A stretch of 48,509 nt of DNA. Source: CAZPQV01 sp964588705. GTDB taxonomy: Bacteria > Bacteroidota > Bacteroidia > Flavobacteriales > Weeksellaceae. The notes beneath the pieces are model-generated. The model was not told the DNA's origin. It searched no databases and saw nothing but the letters and a program-made list of their open reading frames with translations. The DNA is taken from assembly GCA_964588705.1 (NCBI GenBank), contig CAZPQV010000011.1, positions 1-48,509 on the forward strand, read 5' to 3'. Below are positions 17,587-26,088 of the stretch, one piece after another. How positions within the stretch are numbered: position 1 is the first letter of the stretch; each line of letters begins with the position of its first letter. Position numbers and translations under genes: made by a program.

Positions 17587-18405
17587 TTCGATTAATAATT
17601 TCCAAGCCTCTTGAATTTCGCTTTTTTCAAGTAGTTTCTGTGCTTCCTTATGCACATTTTCGTCGGCACTAAATTCAGCATTTGGAAGTTCTTCAGTATT
17701 GGCCAGCATTCCCAAGTCATTTCCTGTAAATACTTTGCTGTATTTTATTTCATCAGGAAGAAGGTCGAACCCTATTCCTTTTGTTACCAAAGGTTTTGGA
17801 ACTTCAAAAAGATTATTTTCGTTATTTCTTGAATACCAGTTTCCGCCAAGTCTTGCAACTAAATCCAGTTTCCTTTGATCCAGTTTTCCTTCTTCATTCA
17901 GATATTCTTCACGAATGTGAATTTTCTGAACTTCACAAATCACAAGATTTCCGGCGCCGCCTTCATTTCCAAGAGATTTTACTTCAAGCACTTTACACTC
18001 AAAGTTTACGGGACATTCTTCAATCAGTTTTGGTTTTACCAAATCGGCATCTTTCATCGTCAATCCCGATTTAATAAACTCGTTGACTTCCTTCTCATAT
18101 TCCGTTGATGAAAGAGAAATTTGCTGAACAATATTGTAATTTACCACACCAATTAACACTTCAGGAACTTCAAGAACATTCTCCAGAGTGTGTTTCGTGG
18201 TATTGTCTCTCACTCTTCTTGAAGGTGAAAATATCACAATTGGCGGCACAGTGCTGAACATATTGAAAAAACTGAAAGGCGAAAGATTGATGTTTCCGTC
18301 CTTGTCAACTGTTGATGCTAAAGCAATCGGACGCGGCGCTATTGCCGTTTGCATCACAGTTTGGAGTTCCATTGATGAAACTTCTGATGGTATAAGTGTT
18401 TTCAT
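17584..18405 (-). CDS. Flavin reductase family protein (FMN-binding split barrel)
   Basis: A 273-residue protein with the flavin-reductase-like split-barrel domain in its first ~190 residues: TAIAPRPIALASTVDKDGN, NLSPFSFFNMFSTVPPIVIF, then DNTTKHTLENV. The family reduces flavin with NAD(P)H or uses FMN to act on small substrates. Its ATG overlaps the fahA stop by one base (TAATG), so translation is coupled to fumarylacetoacetase. That places it in the tyrosine-degradation operon. Its own reaction is not evident; a flavin supply or side-product role is inference. Confidence 0.87.
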   Translation of the reverse strand: MKTLIPSEVSSMELQTVMQTAIAPRPIALASTVDKDGNINLSPFSFFNMFSTVPPIVIFSPSRRVRDNTTKHTLENVLEVPEVLIGVVNYNIVQQISLSSTEYEKEVNEFIKSGLTMKDADLVKPKLIEECPVNFECKVLEVKSLGNEGGAGNLVICEVQKIHIREEYLNEEGKLDQRKLDLVARLGGNWYSRNNENNLFEVPKPLVTKGIGFDLLPDEIKYSKVFTGNDLGMLANTEELPNAEFSADENVHKEAQKLLEKSEIQEAWKLLIE

Positions 18406-19652
18406 TATTTTGCAGGTAAAATTTTTCCGGTTACTTCACCGAAACCAACTCGTTTTCCGTCTTTTTCGGCCCATCCTTTCATCGTCACCACATCATTATC
18501 CTCAATGAATTTCCTTTCCTGTCCGTCGTTCATTTTTAAAGGATTCTGTCCTCTCCAGGTCAGTTCAAGCATCGATCCGAATGAGTTCTGCTCACTACCC
18601 GAAATCGTTCCGGATGCATAAATATCACCAACCTCCACATTACATCCGTTTACGGTATGATGTGCCAACTGCTGAGCCATGTTCCAGTACATATATTTAT
18701 AATTACTTTGGCTTACAAGAACTTCGGTTCCTTTGTGCGGTTGAATATAAACTTCAAGATTGATATCGTAATTTTTATCTCCATCGAATTTCAGATAATC
18801 CAGAACTTCAGGTTCCTGTTTTGGCGAGGCTGTCCTAAACGGTTCCAGCGCTTCCAGCGTTACTACCCAAGGTGAAATTGAGCTTCCGAAGTTTTTCCCA
18901 AGAAATGGTCCAAGCGGAACGTATTCCCAACTTTGGATGTCGCGCGCAGACCAGTCGTTGAAAATCACCATTCCAAAAATTGAATCTTCAGCTTCCGCTG
19001 TAGAAATGCTCTCACCCATTTCTGTATTTCGGTTTACTATGAAAGCCATTTCCAGTTCAAAATCAAGCTGTTTTGAAGGTCCGAAAATAGGTTTGTCTGC
19101 ATCGGCAGGTTTCATTTGTCCTTTTGGTCTGTGAATATCCGTTCCGGAAATTACAATAGAAGATGCGCGCCCGTGATATCCAACCGGAAGATGTTTCCAG
19201 TTCGGAAGCAGAGCATTTGCAGGGTCACGGAACATTTTTCCAACGTTGGTGGCGTGTTCAATACTGCTGTAGAAATCGGTGTAATTTGGAACATGAACCG
19301 GCATCAGCATTTTTACTTCATCAAGATTGAAGAAACATTCTTCCATGGTTTTTTCGTCGCGTGATAGACTTGATCCTTCAAGCAAAAGTTCCTGTATTCT
19401 CAATCGGACTGCATTGGTAACAGGTTTGCCAAGTTCGATGAATTCGTTTAAAGTATAAGCTTCAAATACATTGTCGTTCAGTCCTTCAATATTGTCTAGA
19501 AAACCGAAGTCGTAAAGCGTTGCAAGATCTACAACAATGTCGCCGATTCTTGTAGCGCAGGCAATATATTCTTTGTTGAAAACTGCGACTCCAAACGGAA
19601 TATTATGAATTGAAAAATCTGAATTTTCAGGATAGTTTACAAAAGATTTCAT
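18405..19652 (-). CDS. fahA: Fumarylacetoacetase
   Basis: A 415-residue enzyme that hydrolyses 4-fumarylacetoacetate to fumarate and acetoacetate, the last step of tyrosine degradation. Features include the N-terminal SH3-like domain, the metal-ligand region PNYTDFYSS, the catalytic His in VGYHGRASSIVISG, FELEMAFIV (metal Glu residues), and FNDWSARDIQSWEYVPLGPF with the third acidic ligand. Length agrees with bacterial and animal enzymes. The flavin reductase gene follows with a 1-bp overlap. HppD and HmgA are encoded nearby on the same strand, so the pathway is locally complete except for maleylacetoacetate isomerase, which is not seen here. Confidence 0.96.
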   Translation of the reverse strand: MKSFVNYPENSDFSIHNIPFGVAVFNKEYIACATRIGDIVVDLATLYDFGFLDNIEGLNDNVFEAYTLNEFIELGKPVTNAVRLRIQELLLEGSSLSRDEKTMEECFFNLDEVKMLMPVHVPNYTDFYSSIEHATNVGKMFRDPANALLPNWKHLPVGYHGRASSIVISGTDIHRPKGQMKPADADKPIFGPSKQLDFELEMAFIVNRNTEMGESISTAEAEDSIFGMVIFNDWSARDIQSWEYVPLGPFLGKNFGSSISPWVVTLEALEPFRTASPKQEPEVLDYLKFDGDKNYDINLEVYIQPHKGTEVLVSQSNYKYMYWNMAQQLAHHTVNGCNVEVGDIYASGTISGSEQNSFGSMLELTWRGQNPLKMNDGQERKFIEDNDVVTMKGWAEKDGKRVGFGEVTGKILPAK

Positions 19653-19689
19653 TAAATTTATTTTCTCGTGAATTTACGGATTATTAAAT

Positions 19690-19732
19690 AAAAAAAGGCT
19701 CAAAGTCTCTATAACATTGAACCTTTTATGTT
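19690..19732 (-). terminator. Terminator of the 153-residue exported protein gene
   Basis: On the minus strand AAAGGTTCAA pairs with TTGAGCCTTT (one G-U pair), followed by a T run. Confidence 0.7.
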
Positions 19733-19743
19733 TTAGGTTTCAT

Positions 19744-20205
19744 TTATTGCTTGCCAAAAGAAGCTTCATCAATCCAGCGTTCCTTGGTGTTTATGTCCAC
19801 CAGATAAAGAATTTTTTTCTGTTTCGTCATCAGAAGAGTCTTTGAAAGTGGCATTGCAATTTTTTTGTTTTCAAGTTTATCAAATCTGAAGGAAAGGATG
19901 TTGTTATTGGTTCTTACCATATCTCCGGTGAAGACATTGGAAGAGCTTTCGCCCGTTTTTTTATCATCAAAAACTTCTGCAAAAGTTGCAACATTTCCGT
20001 TTATTGAGATGAAAAGTCTTTCCGTATGATCGTCGAAATCTTTAATAAGAACAAATTTTTTATTGTTAATATCAACATCAGAAAGGTTCTGATTGATTCC
20101 TTTTCTTTCTTCAAGACGCTGAAGTATTTTATTAATCGTTCCATACTGTGCACTGAGTGACGATGAAACCAAAATAAACGCTAAAACAAAAAATATTTTC
20201 TTCAT
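19744..20205 (-). CDS. Exported protein of unknown function
   Basis: A 153-residue protein with a clear signal peptide (MKKIFFVLAFILVSSSLSAQ) and no lipobox, so probably periplasmic. The mature part mixes strands and charged loops (KKFVLIKDFDDHTERLFISI, NNILSFRFDKLENKKIAMPL) with no cysteines or catalytic motif that I recognise. It sits between hppD and fahA on the same strand but has its own terminator, so a functional tie to tyrosine breakdown is only positional. A small beta-rich periplasmic protein is the best description. Confidence 0.75.
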   Translation of the reverse strand: MKKIFFVLAFILVSSSLSAQYGTINKILQRLEERKGINQNLSDVDINNKKFVLIKDFDDHTERLFISINGNVATFAEVFDDKKTGESSSNVFTGDMVRTNNNILSFRFDKLENKKIAMPLSKTLLMTKQKKILYLVDINTKERWIDEASFGKQ

Positions 20206-20218
20206 ATGTGGTGTTTGA

Positions 20219-20255
20219 AAACTTGGACTGATATCAACAAATACCAGTCCAAAAA
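20219..20255 (-). terminator. Hairpin after hppD (weak terminator)
   Basis: TTGGACTG (20223-20230) pairs with CAGTCCAA (20245-20252), loop 14 nt. On the minus strand it is followed only by GTTTTC, so termination would be weak. Confidence 0.5.
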
Positions 20256-20274
20256 TATGCTTTAAAGAGTTCTG

Positions 20275-21405
20275 TTATAGGTTTCCTCTTCTTGCTTGTT
20301 CTCTTTCAAGGGCTTCGAAAAGCGCTTTGAAGTTACCTGCACCAAAACTTTGTGCACCGTGTCTTTCGATGATTTCGTAGAAAAGAGTAGGGCGGTCTTC
20401 AACAGGTTTTGTAAAGATCTGAAGCAGATATCCTTCCTCATCACAATCTACAAGAATTCCCAAGTCCTGCAGTTTCTTGATGTCTTCATCAATTTCTCCA
20501 ACTCTTTCAGGGATCATTTCGTAGTATGCTTCCGGCGGCGCAGAAAGGAATTCTACACCTCTTGCTTTCAGTTCAGTTACCGTTTTGATGATGTCTTTGG
20601 TTGCAACGGCAATATGCTGAACGCCTTCATCTTCATAAAAATCCAGGTATTCCTCAACCTGAGATTTTTTCTTTCCTTCTGCAGGCTCATTAATTGGGAA
20701 TTTTGCGTATCCGTTTCCGTTGGACATTACTTTAGACATCAGTGCAGAATATTCGGTATTAATCTGCTTGTCATCAAAACTCAGGATATTTACGAATCCC
20801 ATTACATCTTCATACCATTTTACAACAGGAAGCATTCTGTCCCAGCCTACGTTTCCAACGCAGTGGTCAACATATAGCAAACCTACATCAGAAGGGTTGT
20901 AATCGCTTTCCCATTTTTCGTATCCCGGCATGAATGGGCCGTTATAATTTTTTCTCTCTACAAACATGTGAACAGTTTCGCCATACGTGTAAACTCCCGA
21001 CATACGTACTTCTCCCTTTTCATCAGTTAAAGTTACCGGTTCCATATATGGTTTTCCGCCTCTTTTTGTAGTTTGCTCAAACGCATCGTAAGCATCATCT
21101 ACCCAAAGAGCCAAAATTTTCACACCGTCGCCGTGTTTTTTTACATGTTCATTAATTGGAGAATCTGATTTAAGACCGGTGGTAAGAACCAATCTGATTT
21201 TTCCCTGTTGAAGTACATAAGACGCTCTGTCGCGAACTCCGGTCTCAGGTCCTGCATAAGCTACACTCTGAAAACCGAATGCTGTTTTGTAATAATGCGC
21301 TGCCTGTTTTGCGTTACCAACATAGAATTCGATATAATCTGTTCCGTTGATGGGCAGGAAGTTTTCTGCCTGTGCAATTTTCTCCGCAAATGTTAGTGTT
21401 GACAT
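20275..21405 (-). CDS. hppD: 4-hydroxyphenylpyruvate dioxygenase
   Basis: A 376-residue Fe(II) dioxygenase converting 4-hydroxyphenylpyruvate to homogentisate. It has two vicinal-oxygen-chelate halves. The iron ligands of the C-terminal half are present: His181 in VDHCVGN, His264 in VQHIAVA, and Glu344 in LFYEIIER. The C-terminal helix ending EQARRGNL closes the active site, as in other members. Length is typical. It is followed on the same strand by a small exported protein and fahA; hmgA lies about 2.8 kb upstream. Expression as part of a tyrosine-use regulon is likely, but no regulator site was identified. Confidence 0.97.
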   Translation of the reverse strand: MSTLTFAEKIAQAENFLPINGTDYIEFYVGNAKQAAHYYKTAFGFQSVAYAGPETGVRDRASYVLQQGKIRLVLTTGLKSDSPINEHVKKHGDGVKILALWVDDAYDAFEQTTKRGGKPYMEPVTLTDEKGEVRMSGVYTYGETVHMFVERKNYNGPFMPGYEKWESDYNPSDVGLLYVDHCVGNVGWDRMLPVVKWYEDVMGFVNILSFDDKQINTEYSALMSKVMSNGNGYAKFPINEPAEGKKKSQVEEYLDFYEDEGVQHIAVATKDIIKTVTELKARGVEFLSAPPEAYYEMIPERVGEIDEDIKKLQDLGILVDCDEEGYLLQIFTKPVEDRPTLFYEIIERHGAQSFGAGNFKALFEALEREQARRGNL

Positions 21406-21527
21406 CTTCTAAATTTTTACTTTTTGTTAATTGTTGCTAATTTACTATTATTTGATGAGATGATAAAACGCATGTTTCCAATTTTTTGAATTGAAAAATA
21501 TTGCAGATAAGATGAAGAAATGAAAAC

Positions 21528-22109
21528 TTAGTGAAGAAGCTTTTTCTTGCTTCTGGAATAGGTTTCAGGCGTAATTTGAAGGTATGACGCAATGATTTTA
21601 TCTGTAAGTCGCTGTAATAGATTCTTATGTTCTTTCATGAAAATGTATACTTTTTCCTGCGGCGTATACTAGGTAAGAAATTCGATTCTGTGAATTTGAA
21701 AGTTCTGATACTCTTCCAGTATTTTTGTGTAAATATTTTGAGCATTTACAGATTTTGAAAGAAAAATTTTAAAATCTTCGAAAGTGATAGAAAAAAGCTC
21801 ACATTCTTCCAAACACTGGATGCTTGCTGCACTCGGAACATTTCCGGTAAAACTTATCAGAATAGTGCAGAACCTGTTTTCGGGACAGAAAAGACGTGTG
21901 AATTCACTGCCGTTTTGGTTGGTATGAAAAGTTCGTAGAAGTCCCTTGTTTACAAAATAAAGTTTATGACAGATTTCTCCGGCATTCAGAATAATAGCAT
22001 TTTTGGGATGGGTTTCATGCCGAAAATATCTATTTATCATTTGCTCTTCTTCAGTGCTTAGTTCTGAGAAGGCCTTAACTTGGTTGATCAAGCTGTCAAA
22101 ATTATTCAT
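21528..22109 (-). pseudogene. Crp/Fnr-family regulator truncated by an in-frame TAG
   Basis: The visible frame (146 residues) is a cyclic-nucleotide-binding-like domain: FRHETHPKNAIILNAGEICHKLYFVNKGLLRTF, then FCPENRFCTILISF (described, not one motif). It ends at TAG (21669-21671) after RIEFLT. The same frame continues open for 46 further codons to a TAA at 21528-21530. These read YTPQEKVYIF..., then the helix-turn-helix tail DKIIASYLQITPETYSRSRK. Without readthrough the DNA-binding helix is lost. The codon was probably CAG (Gln). The gene lies upstream of hppD, where a regulator of the tyrosine genes would be plausible (inference). Confidence 0.8.
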
Positions 22110-22146
22110 CCCTTTAAGAAAAAGATGAATAAAATTAGAAAAAAAA

Positions 22147-22552
22147 TTAAAATTCTAAAGATAATCCAACAGTTTTGTAATTTTTATTTTCTAAGGAGCT
22201 TACATTTCCTGTAGAAGGAATTAGTTTATAGTATTTCTTTTTGTTGTGCTGAGACGAAATATAAAACGGAATGGATGCCAACCCCGATAAAACACCAAAT
22301 GTAAAAATGGATGCACCAATCAGTTGTCCTTCCGAGAAAAACCATCCGCCATCATCCGCAGTGCTGGTTACAATGAGTCCGGTTGCAATGCGCACTCCTC
22401 CGGTGATTGCCAGCATATTACCGGTTTTTTTTCTGTCTTTCTGCCTTGTGAAGGAGAAAATCACTATTGGAGTTTTGTTGTGGAGTCTCAGATATCTGCG
22501 CATTTAAACCAATACTGATAATTAGCGCAAACCAAGTGATATATATTTTCAT
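22147..22552 (-). pseudogene. Exported/membrane protein gene with a poly-A frameshift
   Basis: From the ATG at 22552 the frame encodes a signal peptide (MKIYITWFALIISIGLNAQ) and about 25 more residues, then stops. The body lies in the adjacent frame: two hydrophobic segments (MLAITGGVRIATGLIV and LIGASIFTFGVLSGLASIPF) and a Lys-rich tail ending VGLSLEF. The switch falls in a run of eight A (22425-22432, read on the minus strand). Seven A would join both parts into a 134-residue protein. Function unknown. The tract may be phase-variable, mutated or miscounted in sequencing. Confidence 0.7.
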
Positions 22553-22623
22553 TTTCAAACGATTTACCTCATCAAAATTAAACTGAAGAGAAATGAAAAT
22601 GAATGATTGTAATCAAGAAATAA

Positions 22624-22648
22624 AAAAATCCCGAAAGTTCCGGGATTT
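22624..22648 (-). terminator. Terminator of the CoA-transferase gene
   Basis: AAATCCCG pairs perfectly with CGGGATTT over a 7-nt loop; on the minus strand a run of seven T follows. Confidence 0.87.
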
Positions 22649-22656
22649 TATAGGTT

Positions 22657-23931
22657 TTAGTGTTTGAATCTTTCGAAGGCTGCTCTTTCAAGATTTTCTC
22701 GGTCATCAGGGTGAGATATGCTGATCAGCTCATTAGCTCTCTGTCTTAGATTTTTACCGTAAAGGTTTACAGCACCAAATTCTGTCACTACCCAATGAAT
22801 GTGCCCTCTTGTCGTTACGACACCTGCTCCCGGTTTTAGGAAAGGAACAATTCTCGGGATTCCTTTTTTCGTTCTTGATGAAATTGCGATAATTGGTTTT
22901 CCGCCTTCACTTAACGCTGCTCCTCTCATGAAATCCATTTGTCCGCCAATTCCGCTGAACTGGAATGTTCCGATGGAATCTGCACAAACCTGACCTGTTA
23001 AATCAACTTCGATGGCAGAGTTGATGGCAGTCATTTTTTTGTTCTTCATGATGTTAATCGGGAAGTTTACATGCTGCACATCCATAAATGCAATGGAAGG
23101 ATTATCATCAATAAAATCGTAAAGTCTTCTTGTCCCGAAGCAGAAACTGGTAATCGTTCTGTTGAGGTGAGTGCCTTTAAATTTGTTATTTACCACGTCT
23201 TTTGCAATCAAATCAATCGCACCGTCACTTAGCATTTCGGTATGAATTCCTAAATCTTTGTGGTTTCCTAAACTTTTAAGCACCGCATCCGGAATGGTTC
23301 CGATACCCATTTGCAGTGTAGATTTATCATCAATAAGCTCCGCAACATTTTTACCGATTAACAGCTCTTCTGGACCTACTTTTGCACCATAATCTACGGT
23401 AAGAAGTTCTTCCTCGTGCCAAATCATTTTATGAATTCTCTGCACGTGAATCATACCATCACCATGGGTTCTTGGCATTCTTGGATTTACCACTGCGATG
23501 ATTGTTTTTGCAGTGTCCACCGCCGCTCTTGCTACGTCAACAGAAGTTCCCAAAGTACAGTATCCGTGCTGATCCGGTGGCGAAACCGTAACCATTGCAA
23601 CGTCAATCGGAAGAAAACCTTCTTTAAATAAAATAGGAATTTCGCTTAAAAAAACAGGAACAAAATCTCCTCTGTCTGAGTTTACCGCATCACGCACCGG
23701 TGTAGAGGTGAAGAGTGAATTGATGAAAAAACTTTCCTTGTATTCCGGTTTGGCAATTTCTACATTTCCCTGTTGTGTGATCGAAACAAATTCTACGTCT
23801 CTCAATCTTCCGGCCTGTCTTGCCAATTCATCGAGCAGAACATTTGGCGTGCAGGCACTACCGTGAGAAAAAATTCTGTCGCCACTTTTTACTACCGAAA
23901 CCGCTTCTTCAACGCTGACATATTTGTGCAT
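22657..23931 (-). CDS. Acetyl-CoA hydrolase/transferase family protein (CoA-transferase)
   Basis: A 424-residue family I-type CoA-transferase resembling acetyl-CoA hydrolase and 4-hydroxybutyrate CoA-transferase. It shows GDRIFSHGSACTPNVL near the N-terminus, the central SPPDQHGYCTLGTSVD, and the catalytic Glu232 in GIHTEMLSDG. The C-terminal oxyanion/CoA region GIGGQMDFMRGAALS and TTRGHIHWVVTEFGAVNLYGK follows. It lies between hmgA and hppD on the same strand. Since tyrosine degradation ends in acetoacetate, it could transfer CoA to that acid, but general acetate or succinate CoA-transferase activity is equally possible. It carries its own terminator. Confidence 0.9.
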   Translation of the reverse strand: MHKYVSVEEAVSVVKSGDRIFSHGSACTPNVLLDELARQAGRLRDVEFVSITQQGNVEIAKPEYKESFFINSLFTSTPVRDAVNSDRGDFVPVFLSEIPILFKEGFLPIDVAMVTVSPPDQHGYCTLGTSVDVARAAVDTAKTIIAVVNPRMPRTHGDGMIHVQRIHKMIWHEEELLTVDYGAKVGPEELLIGKNVAELIDDKSTLQMGIGTIPDAVLKSLGNHKDLGIHTEMLSDGAIDLIAKDVVNNKFKGTHLNRTITSFCFGTRRLYDFIDDNPSIAFMDVQHVNFPINIMKNKKMTAINSAIEVDLTGQVCADSIGTFQFSGIGGQMDFMRGAALSEGGKPIIAISSRTKKGIPRIVPFLKPGAGVVTTRGHIHWVVTEFGAVNLYGKNLRQRANELISISHPDDRENLERAAFERFKH

Positions 23932-24151
23932 AAATAGTAATTTTAAGATTTAATATTTTCTGTTAATCTCTGCTTCAAAGATAATGTTTTTAGCAGGGAA
24001 TTAAAAGATGACTTTTATCAAAACGTGTTTAATTTTCTATAAATATTGATCAATATCAACATTTTAAAAGTTTTAATAATGATGTTTTCTATTATTAATA
24101 GAAAGAGAAAATCAATTTTATTTTTTTATATTTTTAAGATTGAAAGTACCA

Positions 24152-24188
24152 TAAAAAAAAGATTCAGAAAGTTCTGAATCTTTTTTGT
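24152..24188. terminator. Bidirectional-looking terminator after hmgA
   Basis: AAAAAAGATTCAG (24155-24167) pairs with CTGAATCTTTTTT (24174-24186) over a 6-nt loop. On the minus strand it ends in a T run just after the hmgA stop. Confidence 0.88.
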
Positions 24189-24189
24189 T

Positions 24190-25377
24190 TTATTCCTGTG
24201 ACCGGTCATCGAGATGATTTTCTTCTGTTTCAATCCACGATGTTTTATATGTCGGGTCTTCCACTTTCATCGCTTCTTCTGTTAGTTTCAGAGGTCTGAA
24301 AGGATCCACCATTACCGCATATTCTTCAGTGAATTTTTTTCCGATGCTTCGTTCCATTGCGCCGGGATGTGGCCCATGAACAACGCCTCCCGGATGAAGT
24401 GTGAAGTCCATTAAATCGATATGGTTTCTGCTCATAAAGTCGCCTTCGGTGTAGAACAGAACTTCGTCGGAATCGATATTGGAGTGGTTGTAAGGTGCCG
24501 GAATTGCCAACGGATGATAGTCGTACATTCGTGCCACAAACGAACAAACCACAAAATTGTGCGCTTCGAAATTCTGGTGAATTGGCGGCGGAAGATGCAC
24601 ACGGCCGGTAATCGGTTCGAAGTTTTTGATATTAAATTTATATGGATAAAAATATCCGTCCCAGCCAACCACATCGAACGGATGCGTGGCATAAACGAAA
24701 TCCCAAATGAGATTTTCTTTTTTTACTTTAATTAAAAACTCCCCTTTTTCGTCTTTTGGTTCAACAAAAGTCGGTGCAATAATATCTCTTTCACAGAATG
24801 GCGAATGTTCTAAAAGTTGCCCGAATTCGTTTCTGTAACGCTTTGGTGTGTAAATAGGAGAGTGTGCTTCGAGAACGAAAAGAACATTATCCTCGTCATT
24901 GAATTCGATCTGATAAATCGTTCCGCGTGGAATAATCAGGTAATCCCCGAATGAAAATTCGAGATTTCCAACAAAAGTTTTTAAAGTTCCGCTTCCCTGA
25001 TGAATGTAAAGAAGTTCGTCGCATTCAGCATTTTTATAAAAATAATCTGTGGATTTTCTTGGTTTTGCAAGACCCATTTTCAGGTCGTTGTTCAGCATCA
25101 GAATTTTACGGCTGTCCAGAAAGTCGTCTTCAGCGGTAACGTTCATTCCTTTGAACATTCTTGGCGTAACATTCTTTTCGACTGCAATTTTTGGCGTCAC
25201 GTCTTTTGGTTCGCCAATACTTTTAATCTGCGTTGGGCGATGAATATGATAAAGCAGTGAAGAAATTCCGTGGAAGCCTTCGGTTCCAAAAAGCTGTTCG
25301 TAGTAAAATTTATCGTCTTTGGATTTGAAAACGGTGTGTCTTTTCTGTGGAATATTCCCCAGCTGTATATATCTCAT
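24190..25377 (-). CDS. hmgA: Homogentisate 1,2-dioxygenase
   Basis: A 395-residue cupin-type Fe(II) enzyme opening the ring of homogentisate to maleylacetoacetate. Recognised by FGTEGFHGISSLLYH at the N-terminus, GDYLIIPRGTIYQIEF, DVVGWDGYFYPYKFNIKNF, and the C-terminal ligand region with HSNIDSDEVLFY, then TLHPGGVVHGPHPGAMERS. It is shorter than the animal enzyme (about 445), as is usual in Flavobacteriia. It is the first gene of the minus-strand tyrosine block, followed by a terminator, so it may be transcribed separately from the CoA-transferase gene. Confidence 0.95.
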   Translation of the reverse strand: MRYIQLGNIPQKRHTVFKSKDDKFYYEQLFGTEGFHGISSLLYHIHRPTQIKSIGEPKDVTPKIAVEKNVTPRMFKGMNVTAEDDFLDSRKILMLNNDLKMGLAKPRKSTDYFYKNAECDELLYIHQGSGTLKTFVGNLEFSFGDYLIIPRGTIYQIEFNDEDNVLFVLEAHSPIYTPKRYRNEFGQLLEHSPFCERDIIAPTFVEPKDEKGEFLIKVKKENLIWDFVYATHPFDVVGWDGYFYPYKFNIKNFEPITGRVHLPPPIHQNFEAHNFVVCSFVARMYDYHPLAIPAPYNHSNIDSDEVLFYTEGDFMSRNHIDLMDFTLHPGGVVHGPHPGAMERSIGKKFTEEYAVMVDPFRPLKLTEEAMKVEDPTYKTSWIETEENHLDDRSQE

Positions 25378-25485
25378 TTTTTAAATTTTATTTGATTCTC
25401 GTAAATTTAATTAAAATAATTATAATTAATAAAATGAAGTTAGAATGATCATATCCGGAGGTGAAATTTTCAATTCTGTTTAAAT

Positions 25486-25520
25486 AAAAAAAGCACTTCT
25501 TAATGATAGAAGTGCCTGAA
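25486..25520 (-). terminator. Terminator of the NUDIX-plsC-lipoprotein operon
   Basis: GCACTTCT (25493-25500) pairs with AGAAGTGC (25508-25515); on the minus strand a run of T follows. Confidence 0.85.
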
Positions 25521-25536
25521 TTTTGTAAGCATTTGT

Positions 25537-26085
25537 TTAACGAAAACTCATCAGCGATTCGTAAAATTCTTCTTCCATAATCCGGAATTGCTGGCATAAA
25601 AGTCTTACACCTTCAATATGCGGAATGATTTTTTCGTCTGTAACTGAAACCGGAATTTCTCCAAATTCTGTATTTATCAGCCCATTTGAAATATCAGTTT
25701 TTTTGTAAGGAATTCTTCTGAAATAATTCGTGGTTTCACTCAAAGCTGATTTCAGATTTTCGTCGCTTTCATCATAAATCAGAATGCCGCCACTAACTAT
25801 TTTGTTAAGTAAATCCGTGTAGTTTTCAGAGGGCGTTTCGTTTGCAATTAATACCACAATTGGCTGAAAATTGCCAACTTCAGAAATATTATGATTTTCA
25901 AGAATTAAAAAATCATTTCCCTGAATGTTTTGCATCCCGTTTTCAAGAATATAATCGGCCTCCGTTCCTGTAAAATCAAGAGTATGAATTACCAATTCAG
26001 CAATTCCAGAAACAGAACCGGTTATTAGAACGCGTGTTTTTTCTCTGTTCTGCTCGTAAATCAGTTCAGGATTATTCGTTTCCAA
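25537..26085 (-). CDS. Mur-ligase (Mpl)-derived protein lacking the ATP-binding loop
   Basis: A 182-residue protein resembling only the central part of peptidoglycan-recycling ligase Mpl. The alignable order is IYEQNREKTRVLITGS, then VSGGILIYDESDENLK, then RRIPYKKTDISNG and GEIPVSVTDEK, ending EEEFYESLMSF. The P-loop (normally GSHGKT) reads GSVSGIAE here, and the metal-binding Glu/His stretch is collapsed. The N-terminal nucleotide-binding and C-terminal amino-acid domains are absent. It cannot be an active ligase. It ends an operon with a lipoprotein and an acyltransferase at 3- and 5-bp spacing. It is either a relic or a new binding protein. The resemblance is my reading by eye. Confidence 0.6.
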   Translation of the reverse strand: METNNPELIYEQNREKTRVLITGSVSGIAELVIHTLDFTGTEADYILENGMQNIQGNDFLILENHNISEVGNFQPIVVLIANETPSENYTDLLNKIVSGGILIYDESDENLKSALSETTNYFRRIPYKKTDISNGLINTEFGEIPVSVTDEKIIPHIEGVRLLCQQFRIMEEEFYESLMSFR

Positions 26086-26088
26086 GGA

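Noticed and set aside
20296..20877. 193-codon open frame antisense to hppD
   Set aside because: Phe/Cys-rich, low-quality translation opposite a conserved enzyme; no promoter or family similarity. It is a shadow of codon bias.
9577..21671. Stop-codon reassignment (TAA/TAG read as Gln) to explain polA and crp
   Set aside because: TAA ends most genes in the window and TAG ends nagB, so both are ordinary stops here.
25388..25597. 69-codon minus-strand frame beyond the operon terminator
   Set aside because: It crosses the terminator stem and has no coding quality.
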